A program made the translations under genes and the position numbers. The notes below the pieces were generated by a model that was not told where the DNA came from, did no database searches, and saw only the letters and a list, made by a program, of their open reading frames with translations. Shown piece after piece: positions 47,610 to 59,400 of a DNA stretch of 64,000 bases. The DNA is taken from the NCBI GenBank assembly GCA_001839685.1, contig MLAK01000666.1, positions 1 through 64,000 of the forward strand, in the 5' to 3' direction. Every line of letters starts with the position of its first letter. The first letter of the stretch is position 1. This DNA is from Tritrichomonas foetus. Taxonomy: Eukaryota > Parabasalia > Tritrichomonadida > Tritrichomonadidae.

Positions 47610-50462
47610 ATGAGAGCGATTGCCTGTGGCCGCTTCAACGTCAAAGAGAAGCTCGGTGCTGGCAGCTTTGGCGAGATCCATCGTGGAGAAGATGTCGAAA
47701 CCGGAATTCCCGTTGCTATCAAATTCGAACATGCAAAAACTCGATTTCCCCAACTTTCGTATGAATCAAAGCTTTACACGATCTTTAAGAACGGCTGCAA
47801 CATTCCAAAGTTCTACTATTTCGGGACGGAGAACCAAAAAAACGCAATGGTGATCGAATTGCTCGGCAAGTCATTGGAAGACCTTGCAGCTGAACGACAT
47901 CATCGCCTTACTTTGAAAACTGTTCTGATGCTCGCTGACCAAATGATTAGTGCCGTCCAATACGTGCATTCAATGAATTTTATACATCGCGATATAAAAC
48001 CCGACAATTTCATGATGGGGACTGGGAAGAATGCAAACAAAGTGTATATCATTGACTTCGGCCTCTCCAAAAAGTACAGGGACCCGCACACGCACGAGCA
48101 CATAAAATATGTGGAAAATAAAGATTTGACCGGGACTGCGAGATACGCGTCTGTTTCGGCTTTAAAAGGAATCGAGCAAAGCAGAAGAGATGATTTGGAG
48201 GCACTCGGATATGTCTGGCTTTATCTGCTCAAAGGAAATTTGCCATGGATGGGCTTAGATGCAAGGAACAGGAGGCAGAAATATGACAGGATTTGTGAAG
48301 TGAAGGCTAGCACATCTTTTGAGGAATTATGCTCAGGGTTTCCTGACGAGTTCGTTAGATACTTTTATGCTGTTCGACAACTGAGATTTACTGAGGAACC
48401 TGACTATTCACATTATAGGAAACTCTTTCGAAAACTATTTGCACGTCTCGGATATACTTATGATTATGTTTATGATTGGACTAACTCGATTAATAATCTC
48501 AAGAAAATCACACCGAAATGTGCAACACTAAATCGCCCGCCGCCAATCGATCGTCTGAATCAGATAATGAATGAAAGGTATGAGAAACAACTGAGAGAAA
48601 AAAGAAACAACATGGGTGAGCACTTGAGTGATAAAGGAAAGAAGCCTCAAATGAAAATTGTGACAAATACACAAATTAAGAACAAATCTGAAAAATCAAA
48701 ATCCAAGCGTGCTTTTGATGAAACCGTGAAAAAGACAAAATTCTCAACTGCACCACATGCACCAAATGATTCGATACATAACGGGTCTTTCAGAACTCCA
48801 GATAACACTAAAATTAAAAATAATTCAAAGAATGTAACAAACAAATCAGAAACTAACATTAATAATACTTCTAATAATTTGATTAATAGAAACGTAAATA
48901 ATAATAACAATCCTAATTTGGGTAGATCTGATGCGGATGCTTTGTGGCTGATGAAAATTAAAACGTCGAGATTGAATGATGATTCTGATGATGATGACGA
49001 TGAAGATGATGACAATAGTGATGGTGAAGTAATCATTGTTCCAAACTTAAGAAAAAGGATTCCACCACCTAGAATTCCTACAACTAGTTCTAGTGATGAT
49101 GACTTACCACAAACTGGTAATAACCTTCTTCCAACAATACCAAATAATTCACCAGGAAGAAAGAATCTTTACCATTCATTCAACATTAATGCAACAAAAC
49201 CTGTCTCTATCCTCAAGAAAGACACTAGAAATCAAAAATCAAATGACAAACTAAACGATAAACAAGACAACCAAAACAAAGAAGGAAAGAGTGATGAATA
49301 TGGAAAATTAAATGACTCGAAAGAGAAAAAGAATGTTCATCACAGAAACGGAGTGGAAATGAAAATTCCTATAAAAAGTGAATCAAGTGAAGGTCTAAAA
49401 GTATCTTCATCAAAAACATCATCGAAACAATCATCAAAACAACATTCTCATGACAGCAGCAAAAATCATTCACATGGAAGTAAAAAAGATAGTAAGTCTG
49501 GAGGTAAAAATGATAGTAGAAATGAAAGCAAGAATAATAAAAAAGTTATTTCGTCTTCCAGTTCTTCAAACATCACAGATGATTCAACTGATTTCTCATT
49601 CGAAAGAAAACGAACAGAAAGAGCAAATAAGAAAAAACGAAGAGCTGAAAAGAAATCTAATGAACAAAGCTTCATTCCAAAAATTCCTTCAAAAGGAAGC
49701 AACATGAGAATGCCCCCAACTCTGAATGAGAATCAACATCAAAAACCAAAAGCTCACACACCACCACATACTCATACTCACACACATTCACATAAACACT
49801 CTTACAACACCAACGCTACAAATAATAACACAAATACAAATGCTACTCCTCATTCAAATTCGATTCCAAATATAAGTAATAAAGATAAATTGAATAAAGA
49901 TAAAGCACAAAATAATGAGAAATTAAATAATGATCATTATAAAGAACATCATCATTATAGTAGTACAAATAATACTACAAATAATTATTCAAGTCGTAAT
50001 AATAATCATAATATTAAAAATAATAATAATGGAAGGCATCATACAGAAGTTTTGACATCAAAACGCCTTTCGGTGCCTGCTCCTTCTTCTTCCAATTCAT
50101 CAGATTCTAATTCTGGTTTCTACAACCTGAAATATTCTCTTCAAGCGGCAAGAAATGGTACTGAGACTGCAAGAACACAACACAAGAAGATTCCTGCAAC
50201 TGGAAGCAATGGAAATATTCGAACTTTTAACAAGCGCCAGAAGGAAGAGGAATCTTCTGAAGAATTCGTTTCTTCTAAGGCTAGAAAGGCTGAAGAGTCA
50301 GCAAGAATGAAAAGTGGAACTGGCACAAGTGGAATGAGACCAATTCAAGCACGTCAAAGCCAGAACCAGAAAAGAAGACTCACGCCTGGACAACGCCATT
50401 CACTCAAACCAGCAACAATCATTCCAAGCTGGATGAATGAGAAATTCAAAGGAAGGAAATAA
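47610..50462 (+). CDS. Casein kinase 1 family protein kinase with a long disordered tail
   Basis: 950 aa. Residues 7-290 are a CK1 Ser/Thr kinase domain: Gly loop GAGSFGE (16-22), Lys38 in VAIKFEH, catalytic HRDIKPDNF (Asp128) and DFG (Asp149). The CK1-specific [27 protein letters not shown] (about 175-201) replaces the usual APE and marks the family. The remaining ~650 residues are low-complexity: Asn-, Ser-, Lys- and His-rich tracts (for example [12 protein letters not shown]), an acidic DDDDDEDDD stretch and several basic clusters, with a basic end (KFKGRK). CK1 kinases act in vesicle traffic, DNA repair and flagellar control; the tail probably governs location. The kinase part is richer in G+C than the tail. 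Confidence 0.93.
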   Translation: MRAIACGRFNVKEKLGAGSFGEIHRGEDVETGIPVAIKFEHAKTRFPQLSYESKLYTIFKNGCNIPKFYYFGTENQKNAMVIELLGKSLEDLAAERHHRLTLKTVLMLADQMISAVQYVHSMNFIHRDIKPDNFMMGTGKNANKVYIIDFGLSKKYRDPHTHEHIKYVENKDLTGTARYASVSALKGIEQSRRDDLEALGYVWLYLLKGNLPWMGLDARNRRQKYDRICEVKASTSFEELCSGFPDEFVRYFYAVRQLRFTEEPDYSHYRKLFRKLFARLGYTYDYVYDWTNSINNLKKITPKCATLNRPPPIDRLNQIMNERYEKQLREKRNNMGEHLSDKGKKPQMKIVTNTQIKNKSEKSKSKRAFDETVKKTKFSTAPHAPNDSIHNGSFRTPDNTKIKNNSKNVTNKSETNINNTSNNLINRNVNNNNNPNLGRSDADALWLMKIKTSRLNDDSDDDDDEDDDNSDGEVIIVPNLRKRIPPPRIPTTSSSDDDLPQTGNNLLPTIPNNSPGRKNLYHSFNINATKPVSILKKDTRNQKSNDKLNDKQDNQNKEGKSDEYGKLNDSKEKKNVHHRNGVEMKIPIKSESSEGLKVSSSKTSSKQSSKQHSHDSSKNHSHGSKKDSKSGGKNDSRNESKNNKKVISSSSSSNITDDSTDFSFERKRTERANKKKRRAEKKSNEQSFIPKIPSKGSNMRMPPTLNENQHQKPKAHTPPHTHTHTHSHKHSYNTNATNNNTNTNATPHSNSIPNISNKDKLNKDKAQNNEKLNNDHYKEHHHYSSTNNTTNNYSSRNNNHNIKNNNNGRHHTEVLTSKRLSVPAPSSSNSSDSNSGFYNLKYSLQAARNGTETARTQHKKIPATGSNGNIRTFNKRQKEEESSEEFVSSKARKAEESARMKSGTGTSGMRPIQARQSQNQKRRLTPGQRHSLKPATIIPSWMNEKFKGRK

Positions 50463-51013
50463 GATTTTTTTTCTGTTTTGAAGGCCTTGTTATTTTTTGT
50501 TTGTTTGAATATAATAATTTGTTATTGATGAATAACACAAATAACAAATTATAACTGTGTACTTATCTAGATTTATATATTTTTATATTTTTAATAAATT
50601 GTTAAATAAAAAAAATTATTTGCATGCCAAAATTTCTCTCTTTCAATTTTTAAACCTTTTGTTCATGATAATAAGAAATGAAATTGATATATCTTAACTT
50701 TAATTCTACTAAAAGATTATATATGGAAGTTCGTCACGTAACATACATTGAGCAGTAATTGACAAGCCTGCGTTTGATTGTGTTCCAATAATTGGATTCC
50801 TTCAAATAAAGAATTAAAAATGAAATCAATATTTAAAAATATTACATTCCGTTTTTACTATCATAAACAAAAAATTATATATGGCAGCTCTACATTGTAT
50901 ATGTGAATAGAAACGAATCTATACCATTTTGATAAAAATTCACCATAAATGACACATCAAAAAAAAGTGACGATTTTTAATGCGATCTCGCCTTAAAAAA
51001 AAAAGAAATACGT
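50463..51013. other. Intergenic region between convergent genes
   Basis: 551 bp. A 12-bp direct repeat (ATTATATATGG[A/C]AG) occurs near 50716 and 50874. Nothing coding. Confidence 0.5.
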
Positions 51014-51631
51014 TCATAAAATCCTCGTAGGAAGAAGAGTCAAATAAATTTTTGCAGCCTCCATGTCGTCAGGGTCCTGGCTACCCTGCGGCCTTTTCGC
51101 AGCTTCGATCATTTTCGTCCGCCTTTTCTCAAGCGAAGTCAGTTGCTTCTTAACAAGTCGCATGTCACCCCTCGATATCGTCGCATCATCATAGAAACTT
51201 GTTGGCTGGATATTCAAGTTTGGCCGGTTATTCGTAGCAAATCTCGATCTGTGCATGGTCGATAACTTCCCTGGAGTCTGCGGCTCGAACGGAAGAGTTG
51301 GCGAGCAGATTTCTGGTTGTTCGTACTTACAACATTTCGAATTTCGAATCGACGAAAGAGATTCAGCAACAAGACGCTGCCCCATAATTTTGAGGGCAGA
51401 AGACGACGACAACGACGACGACGACGATGAATAAGACGATGATGTTTTTTGTGGGGTGGCGAAAACAATTTTCGGTGCGATATTTTCATATCTTCGACCT
51501 CGATTCATTGATGCTTTAATTTGTGCGCCTTTAACGTTTGCAAAAGGAAGGTCCTTCGTTGAATTGGAAGCTGAAAGTGCTGGAGTGTTTACGTGGTAGG
51601 ACTCGTTATTTTCTTTTTCGTCGAGATTCAT
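51014..51631 (-). CDS. Small Ser-rich protein of unknown function
   Basis: 205 aa. Largely disordered, with a run of 15 or so Ser at about 64-79, several TP/SP sites (ATPQK, CSPTL, QTPGK) that suit cyclin-dependent kinase phosphorylation, and a C-terminal helical region (VKKQLTSLEKRRTKMIEAAK) after residue 155. No catalytic motif or TM segment. It may be a cell-cycle-regulated adaptor; this is inference from phosphosites only. The gene is richer in G+C than its surroundings. ATG at 51631. Confidence 0.65.
   Translation of the reverse strand: MNLDEKENNESYHVNTPALSASNSTKDLPFANVKGAQIKASMNRGRRYENIAPKIVFATPQKTSSSYSSSSSSLSSSSALKIMGQRLVAESLSSIRNSKCCKYEQPEICSPTLPFEPQTPGKLSTMHRSRFATNNRPNLNIQPTSFYDDATISRGDMRLVKKQLTSLEKRRTKMIEAAKRPQGSQDPDDMEAAKIYLTLLPTRIL
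51410..51430 (-). repeat. CGA/GAC trinucleotide microsatellite inside the Ser-rich gene
   Basis: GAC/CGA triplets in a row encode poly-Ser (TCG/TCA) on the - strand. Length changes would be in-frame Ser gains or losses. Confidence 0.8.
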
Positions 51632-52079
51632 TATTCGTAAATTTTATGTCAAATAGTATTTTCTCACAAAGATTTATTATGCCTTTTTATTTTTACTTTT
51701 TCTCTGAAAAGTTCTGTTAACAAAATCTTTGACAGAAAAGTAGTATTTAATAGGTTGATTTATAGACCGTTTATATATTGAAAAAGCTTTATTCAATTTT
51801 TAATATTAATTCAAATAATTAAAGGAATCAAGTTAAAAAAAGTGAGTAATTTGAATGTGTTGGCATTATAATTTGAAAAGAAAATGAAAAGGCTTCATAT
51901 AAATATAACCACATCTTGCGAAACTAGAGTCTTAATGAATGATGCAAAAAGATAATTCTCTCATCAGCAAAACAAATTAATAATGCCAATGAAGATACTG
52001 TTAATATGCAATTTTAAATTCGACAATAATTGAAGAAGCTGGTGTGATGTGATCTTTCCAATTTTTAAATGTGAATTCA
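51632..52079. other. Intergenic region before the beta-helix pseudogene
   Basis: 448 bp, AT-rich, no coding signal that I can defend. Confidence 0.5.
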
Positions 52080-53110
52080 TGAGAATATCATTTCCAGGTC
52101 AAGAAGGTCAGTCTATTTATCCATATAGAGCTTCATTTTTTGCTAATAATGAAGCTACAAATACAAGAACAATCAGGAATTGGTCATTGATTCATAAAAA
52201 TGATGATTTACATTGTATTTGAATTTCTATGTTATCTACAGTAGTTGGTTTTGATTTAACTAACATTAGTTGCATAAGGCAGAAACTCAAAATTCCAAAA
52301 TAGTTTTGTTTTATTTGATGATTCTATTTTTGATTATAATAAATGAAAATATCTCCCCCTTATAAAGGAGATATGGCAGGTACAAAATGGATTGCTAACT
52401 AAGCACAATTATCAGTTGATAATGGTAATTGCACAAATAATAAAGCACCAGGAGTCAAATCATAAGGGGGAGCAATTTATTTCAATGAACAAACAATAAA
52501 ACATGGAACAAATTGAAATACACACTTGACTAAAAACTCAGCTATTGATATATTTTACATCTAAATACTAATTTAAAAACTGTTAGTATTGATGCTTGTG
52601 AAATTATCAATAATTGTAATCATGGTTCAATAATTAAATAATTTGGTTTCGAATTATAAATTTTCAATACATTTATTGGATTTAATCGATCTACATTGAT
52701 GAATCGTGGTATAGGAATTATAACAAAGTGAAATTATAGATTCATAATTGTCATATTAGTAATTGTGATTCCCTAAAGAACGAAGGAGGTGGTATTTCCT
52801 ATAGAGTAATGAGTGGAACAAATAAAAGAAGAACATATTACTTTTTTTGACATGAATTAATAGAAATATACAGGATAATTATACATCATCATCTATATTT
52901 AATGATATTAAATCTGAAACTCAATCACGTGATTTCACAATGAATGAACATGACCCAGCATTTTGGGATGGAAAAGAATTATATTGTTCACAAAAAAATC
53001 CATTTTTTGAAGGATTTGACGATGTAGTTGATCAATTTAATTAATTTAATGAGGGCACTGTTGAAGATGAAAGTGAAAGAATCAGAAATGTTTTGAAGAA
53101 AAAAGGATTG
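52080..53110 (+). pseudogene. Decayed Pmp-like beta-helix surface protein
   Basis: Reading the + strand through many stops and shifts gives typical right-handed beta-helix wording: GGAIYFNEQT near 52471, NCDSLKNEGGGISY near 52767 and NCHISNCD before it. These resemble the GGA(I/L/V) and FxxN-type repeats of trichomonad polymorphic-membrane-protein-like surface proteins. Near the end, one open stretch reads DPAFWDGKELYCSQKNPFFE (around 52950-53010), then E/D-rich residues to a stop near 53110. No single frame exceeds about 70 codons. It is a relic, not expressed as a full protein. The intact parent is not in this window. Confidence 0.65.
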
Positions 53111-53485
53111 TAAAAAGGGGAAATTTAATGAAATAAATATTTGTGACTCGATCAAATAATTTTTTTTCCCTCTTGATTCTTTTATTCATTTGATTCTCCA
53201 TTAGAAATAAGTTAATAACATTAGAAATAATGTAATAGAAGAAGAAATGATAGCATTCTAAATGATTTAATATCATTCAAAGTGATGTAATTTCTAGTTG
53301 AATCGTTAAATATCAAAATGCATCATTTTTTATATTTTAAGATCAAATAACATGCATCTTTTTGAATGCATGAAATCAAAAAGTAAAATGAATTACAGTT
53401 GATAAAATAAAAAAATAAAACAATTTTACCAAATATAAAAATAAAAAACGAAAAATCATGAAAATGACTCAAAGTTATATGAATA

Positions 53486-56400
53486 TCACCAAAATGGGCA
53501 CCATCCACTATACATTTTCCCAAGGTTATATACATCAGTTGCACTCTGGATAAGTCTTGCTGCTTGATCCCAAACAGACAATGATTCATTTGGATCAAAA
53601 TCTCTCCCATTCAATTTTTGCTTTACTCGACTTCTCATTTCCACTGAAGATTGTACACTTACATCATCAGTCATGTAAACTCGTCCTTTATCAATAATTG
53701 AACCTGTTGCTGCCTTTGATATATATTTCATTGATGCTGTTGCATTTACACTTCCAATTAAAGCATTTGGTTCTCTATTTTTAATGTTTGGTCCATTACA
53801 CAATTTACTTTGTCTACCAGTCTGTTGTTTATTGAGTTGTTGTTGTTGAAGGATGAGGTCTGGCTGTTCATCATCATCAGCTTCGGGATCAATTAAAGGC
53901 TCATGCACGAAAATCGCTAAAACCATAATTAAAACGCGGCTATTCTCACGTAAAATGTTAGACATATTTACAAAAGTTGTCTTAAAAACGCCATCAACAC
54001 CAGTTGGGCCCATTGCCCGTACAATCATCCTTGTAAGTCTAAATGGAACAACTTCAGGCAAGAATGGTCGATTTGAAGCACGTTCAAAACAATCACCAAA
54101 ATCGATATGAATGACTTTTCCTGTAAATCTATCAATTAATAAATTTGAGGGATGTCTATCACCAAGTCCAATAACATAACCAACAATTGAAGTCATTGCT
54201 GTTGATATTGAGAAAGTATTTGTTTGTTTAAGCCATGTTTCAGCATTTGGTGCTTTAAGCCAGAAGAAATCAGCAATATCAGTATCAGGAACCATTTGGA
54301 AAATCTTTTCGATAATCTGAGTTTTATGAACAGGGAGCATTAAATCAAATGATTTAGTGGAAAGTTGCTCAAGAAGAGAATATTCTTCAAGTGGATCTTT
54401 GTCATGAATGGTTCGATATTGTTCAATAATTGAGCGAAGTGTATCTGTTCCTCTGACCCATTGAACTAAGCCATGACTCATTGAAAGTGGAATAACAGCC
54501 ATTGCTTCAATTAAATTAGACTGGAAAACAGTTTCCTTCTTTAACAAAGAGTTGATTAATCTAAAGAATTGCATGATTCTTTCATCTAAACGTAAATCTT
54601 CATGTCCTTTCAGTAAATATTGATAGAAATTACCATCTTCACCCATAACAACAACATCTTTTGGTTGTTGTTTTGACATATAAACATTGAATTGACCAAC
54701 AAAGAACTTAATTCGAATTACTTGTTTATCTGGCTTATAAGTTCCAGGTACAGCTAAAGAAAAGTGAGTTTTATCACAAAGTTGTGGTGAAATTGAAGAA
54801 AGTTGTATCATATGAATTTGCTTTAATGCTTCTGAAATCAAATCTTGCATATTTTGACACCAATTTGCAAGTTGTTGAATAGAAGACTTATTACGATTAT
54901 GATAGGATTTAATAATATGTTCTAATTGAGTTAACATTTCAGAATGCTGTTCTTTAAATTGAAAATGCATCTCACATTTTGGTTTTGATGTTAAAATTAA
55001 TACAGATTGAAGTGATGCTATCATACGATCATAATTTTGTCTACTATAATGATCAAATGCATCGGTGATTCGTTGTGCAATCTTTTCGTTCCATGTAACA
55101 GCAGCACGAAGTAAAGCTTTTCGAATTAATTCAATTTCATCAGATTGTTCAGGCATTAATTTATGAAATTCTTGAAGCAATCTATCAGCTGCTCTGGCGC
55201 GTGGTAAATTCTTAGAGAATTTGGTAACAATAATAGAAAAGATTAAATCATGATAATGTGAGCAAAGAAGTTGGAAGAGAATATCATGTACAAAAGTAGC
55301 AACTGCAGGAGTATTATGTGAAAGTTGCACAAGTAACTGTGGAGATGCTTGAAGAAGTAATTTTGCAGATAATTTTTCAATACATGCATGGGCTGTGGAA
55401 TTAAAAACATCAGGATGATCTGCATGTTCGAAAAACAGATTCAGAAGTTGAACAACATCAGGAAAACTTGGCGATATTTGCGCACATTGAGTAAGTGCAT
55501 CAATCGCATTGGTTACATACTTAGTTACATGTGTGGAATCTTGTGCAGCCAAAGAAATATTAACATCAGCCCATTTTCTAAGTGAATCAACATTAGTGAC
55601 ATCTGTAGTTAAAGAGCGAAGAACTTGTGTAGAAAGACGTAAACCACCTTTATCAGAACTTGAATAAGTTCGATGTAAGTTTGATTTATTAGGAATATTA
55701 TCAAACGAACTATTCGAAAATGTTCTTGTTCGCATTCTTTTTTCAGACAAACTTCGCTTATTTTTCTTTCCAATTACTACTTGTTTAAGATGTTTATAAG
55801 CTGTTCGTTGAACATCAATTGATTCATCATTTTCAATTAACCAATTTGCATAGAAATAATGACACTGAGTATTCATTGGTCCAGTAATAGTTTCTGTTAA
55901 TTTACCCATTTCTTCAATTGCTTTTGATTTATCACCAATAGCATATCTAGCAACAATATAGCAAATTTTATGACTGTCTGGTGCTTCATCAAAATTAAAG
56001 TGAGGAAACATAATATCGAATGCATTATTATGTAATTTTGTACCAAGGGTTATTGATTTCATTTGGAATAAAGTAATAATGTTATCCTCTCGTAAATCAG
56101 TGATTCGAATTCGATTTGCGAGGAGAGTAAACCAAATATCAAAATCATGTGGAGCAGTTTTCATTCTTTCATTCCAAACGTCTTCAATATCATGTTTGTT
56201 CTCAGTTTGAACCCAACGATTTAATTCTTCAATTTCCATAAGTTCTTGAGCAATCAACATTGTATTTTGATGGATTTGCTGATTATCTGTCCATAGTGTG
56301 ATTGGTCTAGACGCTAATAAAGAGAAACCACGTTGAACAATTGAGCTTGCAAGTTGATGTTGACCACGATGAATTGCATTAATTGCAGAAATTGCAAGAA

Positions 56401-59400
56401 CTCGTTCATTATCATCAGGTGCACTCTTTAATGTTTCGTCGAGAACATCCCATTGCCCTAAATGCATTGCAGCTTCGGCAAAGAATTGAGCAACACGAAA
56501 TTTATCAAGAACTCGAAGTTCTTTAAAATCTTTATATAAAGAAAGAAGCTGATCCCAATTTGCAGTAGATGCAAGAGTTTCAGCTAAACCATAAAAAGCA
56601 TCAAAACTTTTTGTTTGTTCCCATTTCATTCTATACATTGGTTCGACTTTATCCCACATATGCAATTTCGACATTATTTCAATTCGATTAAATGTTGATG
56701 TCTTTTTAATACTTCGTTTCCAAATTCCGATAGCGTTGGGCCAATCACCAAGTTGAACAAAAATATCAATCATATTATTAATATTTTGTTCGTTATCCAT
56801 TTCTTTTTCAAAGATTTTTTGTTGTAATCGTAATGCATAAGTTTCACGACCATATCTTAAACATGCTTGAACAACATCAGAGGTAGCTAAATCTAAAGGT
56901 TTTTCAATTTTATCCATAAACACAATCAAATCAATAATTTCACGAACAACACTTTCACTGCTTTCTTTTGCAGTTAAAAGTTGTCTAAATGAGTTAGTGA
57001 TTTGCATAATGCTGCGTTTTTTCATTTGTCTCCAACAACTAAAGAATGCGGGCTTAAATAATTGTAAAGCAAATGGATAATAAAGACTAGCAAGTGACGC
57101 GCATGCTCGTATTTTGAGCGAAGGTGAAGAACTAATTAATGTAATAATAAATGATCTTAACCATTTCTCTAAATGTTTGGCAGCACCTAAATTTAATGCA
57201 GTAGCTCTTGCAGTAATTACATCTGCATTAAATGTTGGTTTTTGTATACTGTCATCTTCACGAATTTCAGGTTGAATGTCATCTTCAAGTGGTTTAAATG
57301 TATCTGCAAACTTACCTTGATTTACAGCAGCTATTAATCTTTTTAGTTCAAGTGTTTCCATTTTATTGCGTTTGAGGAAATCAAAAAGTGGTTTAGCATT
57401 AAGTAAAAACATTTTCCCATAAACTTTCAATAAAATATAAACGAGTTGCATTGCTGCGGTTTTTATGGCATTTTCGCTACTATTGAACCCATGAACCAAT
57501 GCTCTAACAAGAACAGACAAGCATTGAAAAACATCAGAGGATTTAGCTAGACTTTGAAGCGCATAAAAAGACATAATTTTCACTTCATTTAAAGTCTGAT
57601 CACAAATAATTGTATCGCAGATTTTAGGAATAACTAAATAGAGCAAATCATTTGCAAAAAGACCAAGAATCGAAAATGCTTCTAAAACACGTTGGGAAAC
57701 TTCAATATCAGACATCATTGAATCTTCTAAGCAGCCAATTAATAAACAAATAGTGTCAGATGCATAAGGTGAAAAACCATCACGAATTGATTTCAAAAAT
57801 GCAAGAATCATATCTAGAAATTCAATTTGAAGTTCTTCACAAAATCTTTTTGTTATGAATTTAATTGATCTTGCTAAAAATGGTGAAGTATTATGTGTTG
57901 AAGTTGAAATTAATTTTGTATACATGACTAGATAATCAGAAAGTTCGGTATTTGATTCTATATCTTCCATTACTGTTAATAATCTTGAACAAAACGAATC
58001 AAATAAATTCAGAATGCACATATGTGGTCTATTTAACACTTGAACAAGTGCATCAACAGCATCATGATAGTATTCCCTAAGTGATTCATCATTAAATATA
58101 TCAAGAAGTGCTTGCGAACAAAATGAAACGTAATATTGATCGATTGTTAATTGATTTTGTAATAATAAAACTTCATCAACTGGATCATCAGAATCACGGG
58201 AAGGATGAAAGAATTGTCGAGCAAGTTCAGGATCAATATTTTCAGGCGCTTTAAGTTTCTTTGGAAGTGGTTGTTGATGAACTTCCATTACACCAAGATG
58301 ACCAACAACTTTCAAAATCGCCATTCGAATTTTTCGACTGTTTGTATTTGCTAAATATTTGGAGCAGACCGATAAAATCATTGGGGCTTTCTCTCGATAA
58401 ACCAAGCATGATGCAGGTGCTGTATATAAGACTTGGAATAAATTCAGAATTGATAAAGCTAAGTCACGTGTTTCAGTGTTTGCTAAATAGTCACAAATTA
58501 AAGGAATCATTTCATTAGAGTAAAGTGAAACTAATTCAGGATCAAGTGGTGCAAGTAAAGAAAGTGAATCAATAACTCGAATAAGAATTGTAGTTTCAGC
58601 TGTCTGTTCGAGAAAGTTTTCATAAACAGTTTTCGTAATATGATGTGTTAAAATTTCCATAATAATTTCCATCAAACCAGACGAATAAGCTTTTATTGTG
58701 AATGAAGAAGCTTGAATTAAATATGGAAGAGTTTGAATTATATTTGATCGTTGTCGTAAACTATTCACATGACGAATTGTAAAGAAATAATCTAATAATG
58801 AACTTCGAGTAATTGCAGAAACATAAAGTGGATTAAAATCAGCTAAATTGGCAATAATTTGAAATGCATATTGACGGACATCTTGATTATCATCATTCGC
58901 ATAGATTTCAAAGAATTTCATATTTTCTGGCTGGCCAAGTTCTTTTGTACAATGTTCTTTTAATACTTTTAAGATTGAACATCGAACTCTTGGCTCATCA
59001 TCAAAAACTGCAGAATGCAGTAAATTTAAAGTAATTTTATTAATATCTTCTTGTTTACAAACGTTTGAAAGGTTATAAATTGCTGGAGCTGTTTCACAAC
59101 GAGTTGCAATGTCAGCTGAAATTGAAGCTGATTGAATCCAATCGATAATTTTCAAAGGATTATCACTAAATAAGACAGGTGGTAAGGCAGCAATAAATCT
59201 AAGTGCAAGTGCTGCATTTTTTCCTTTTAATTCTGCTTCAATTTTTGTTACAACTGTTTTATGAATTTCTGGAACTGGTGCTCCTTTATTTATTTTCGCA
59301 AGTGTAACAAAACAAAACGAATAGGCTTTAGTTAGTGGAAATCCAGCTAACGTTTTTAACAAACCATGTTTTAAAGGTAAAACAATTTCTCTAAAATTCT

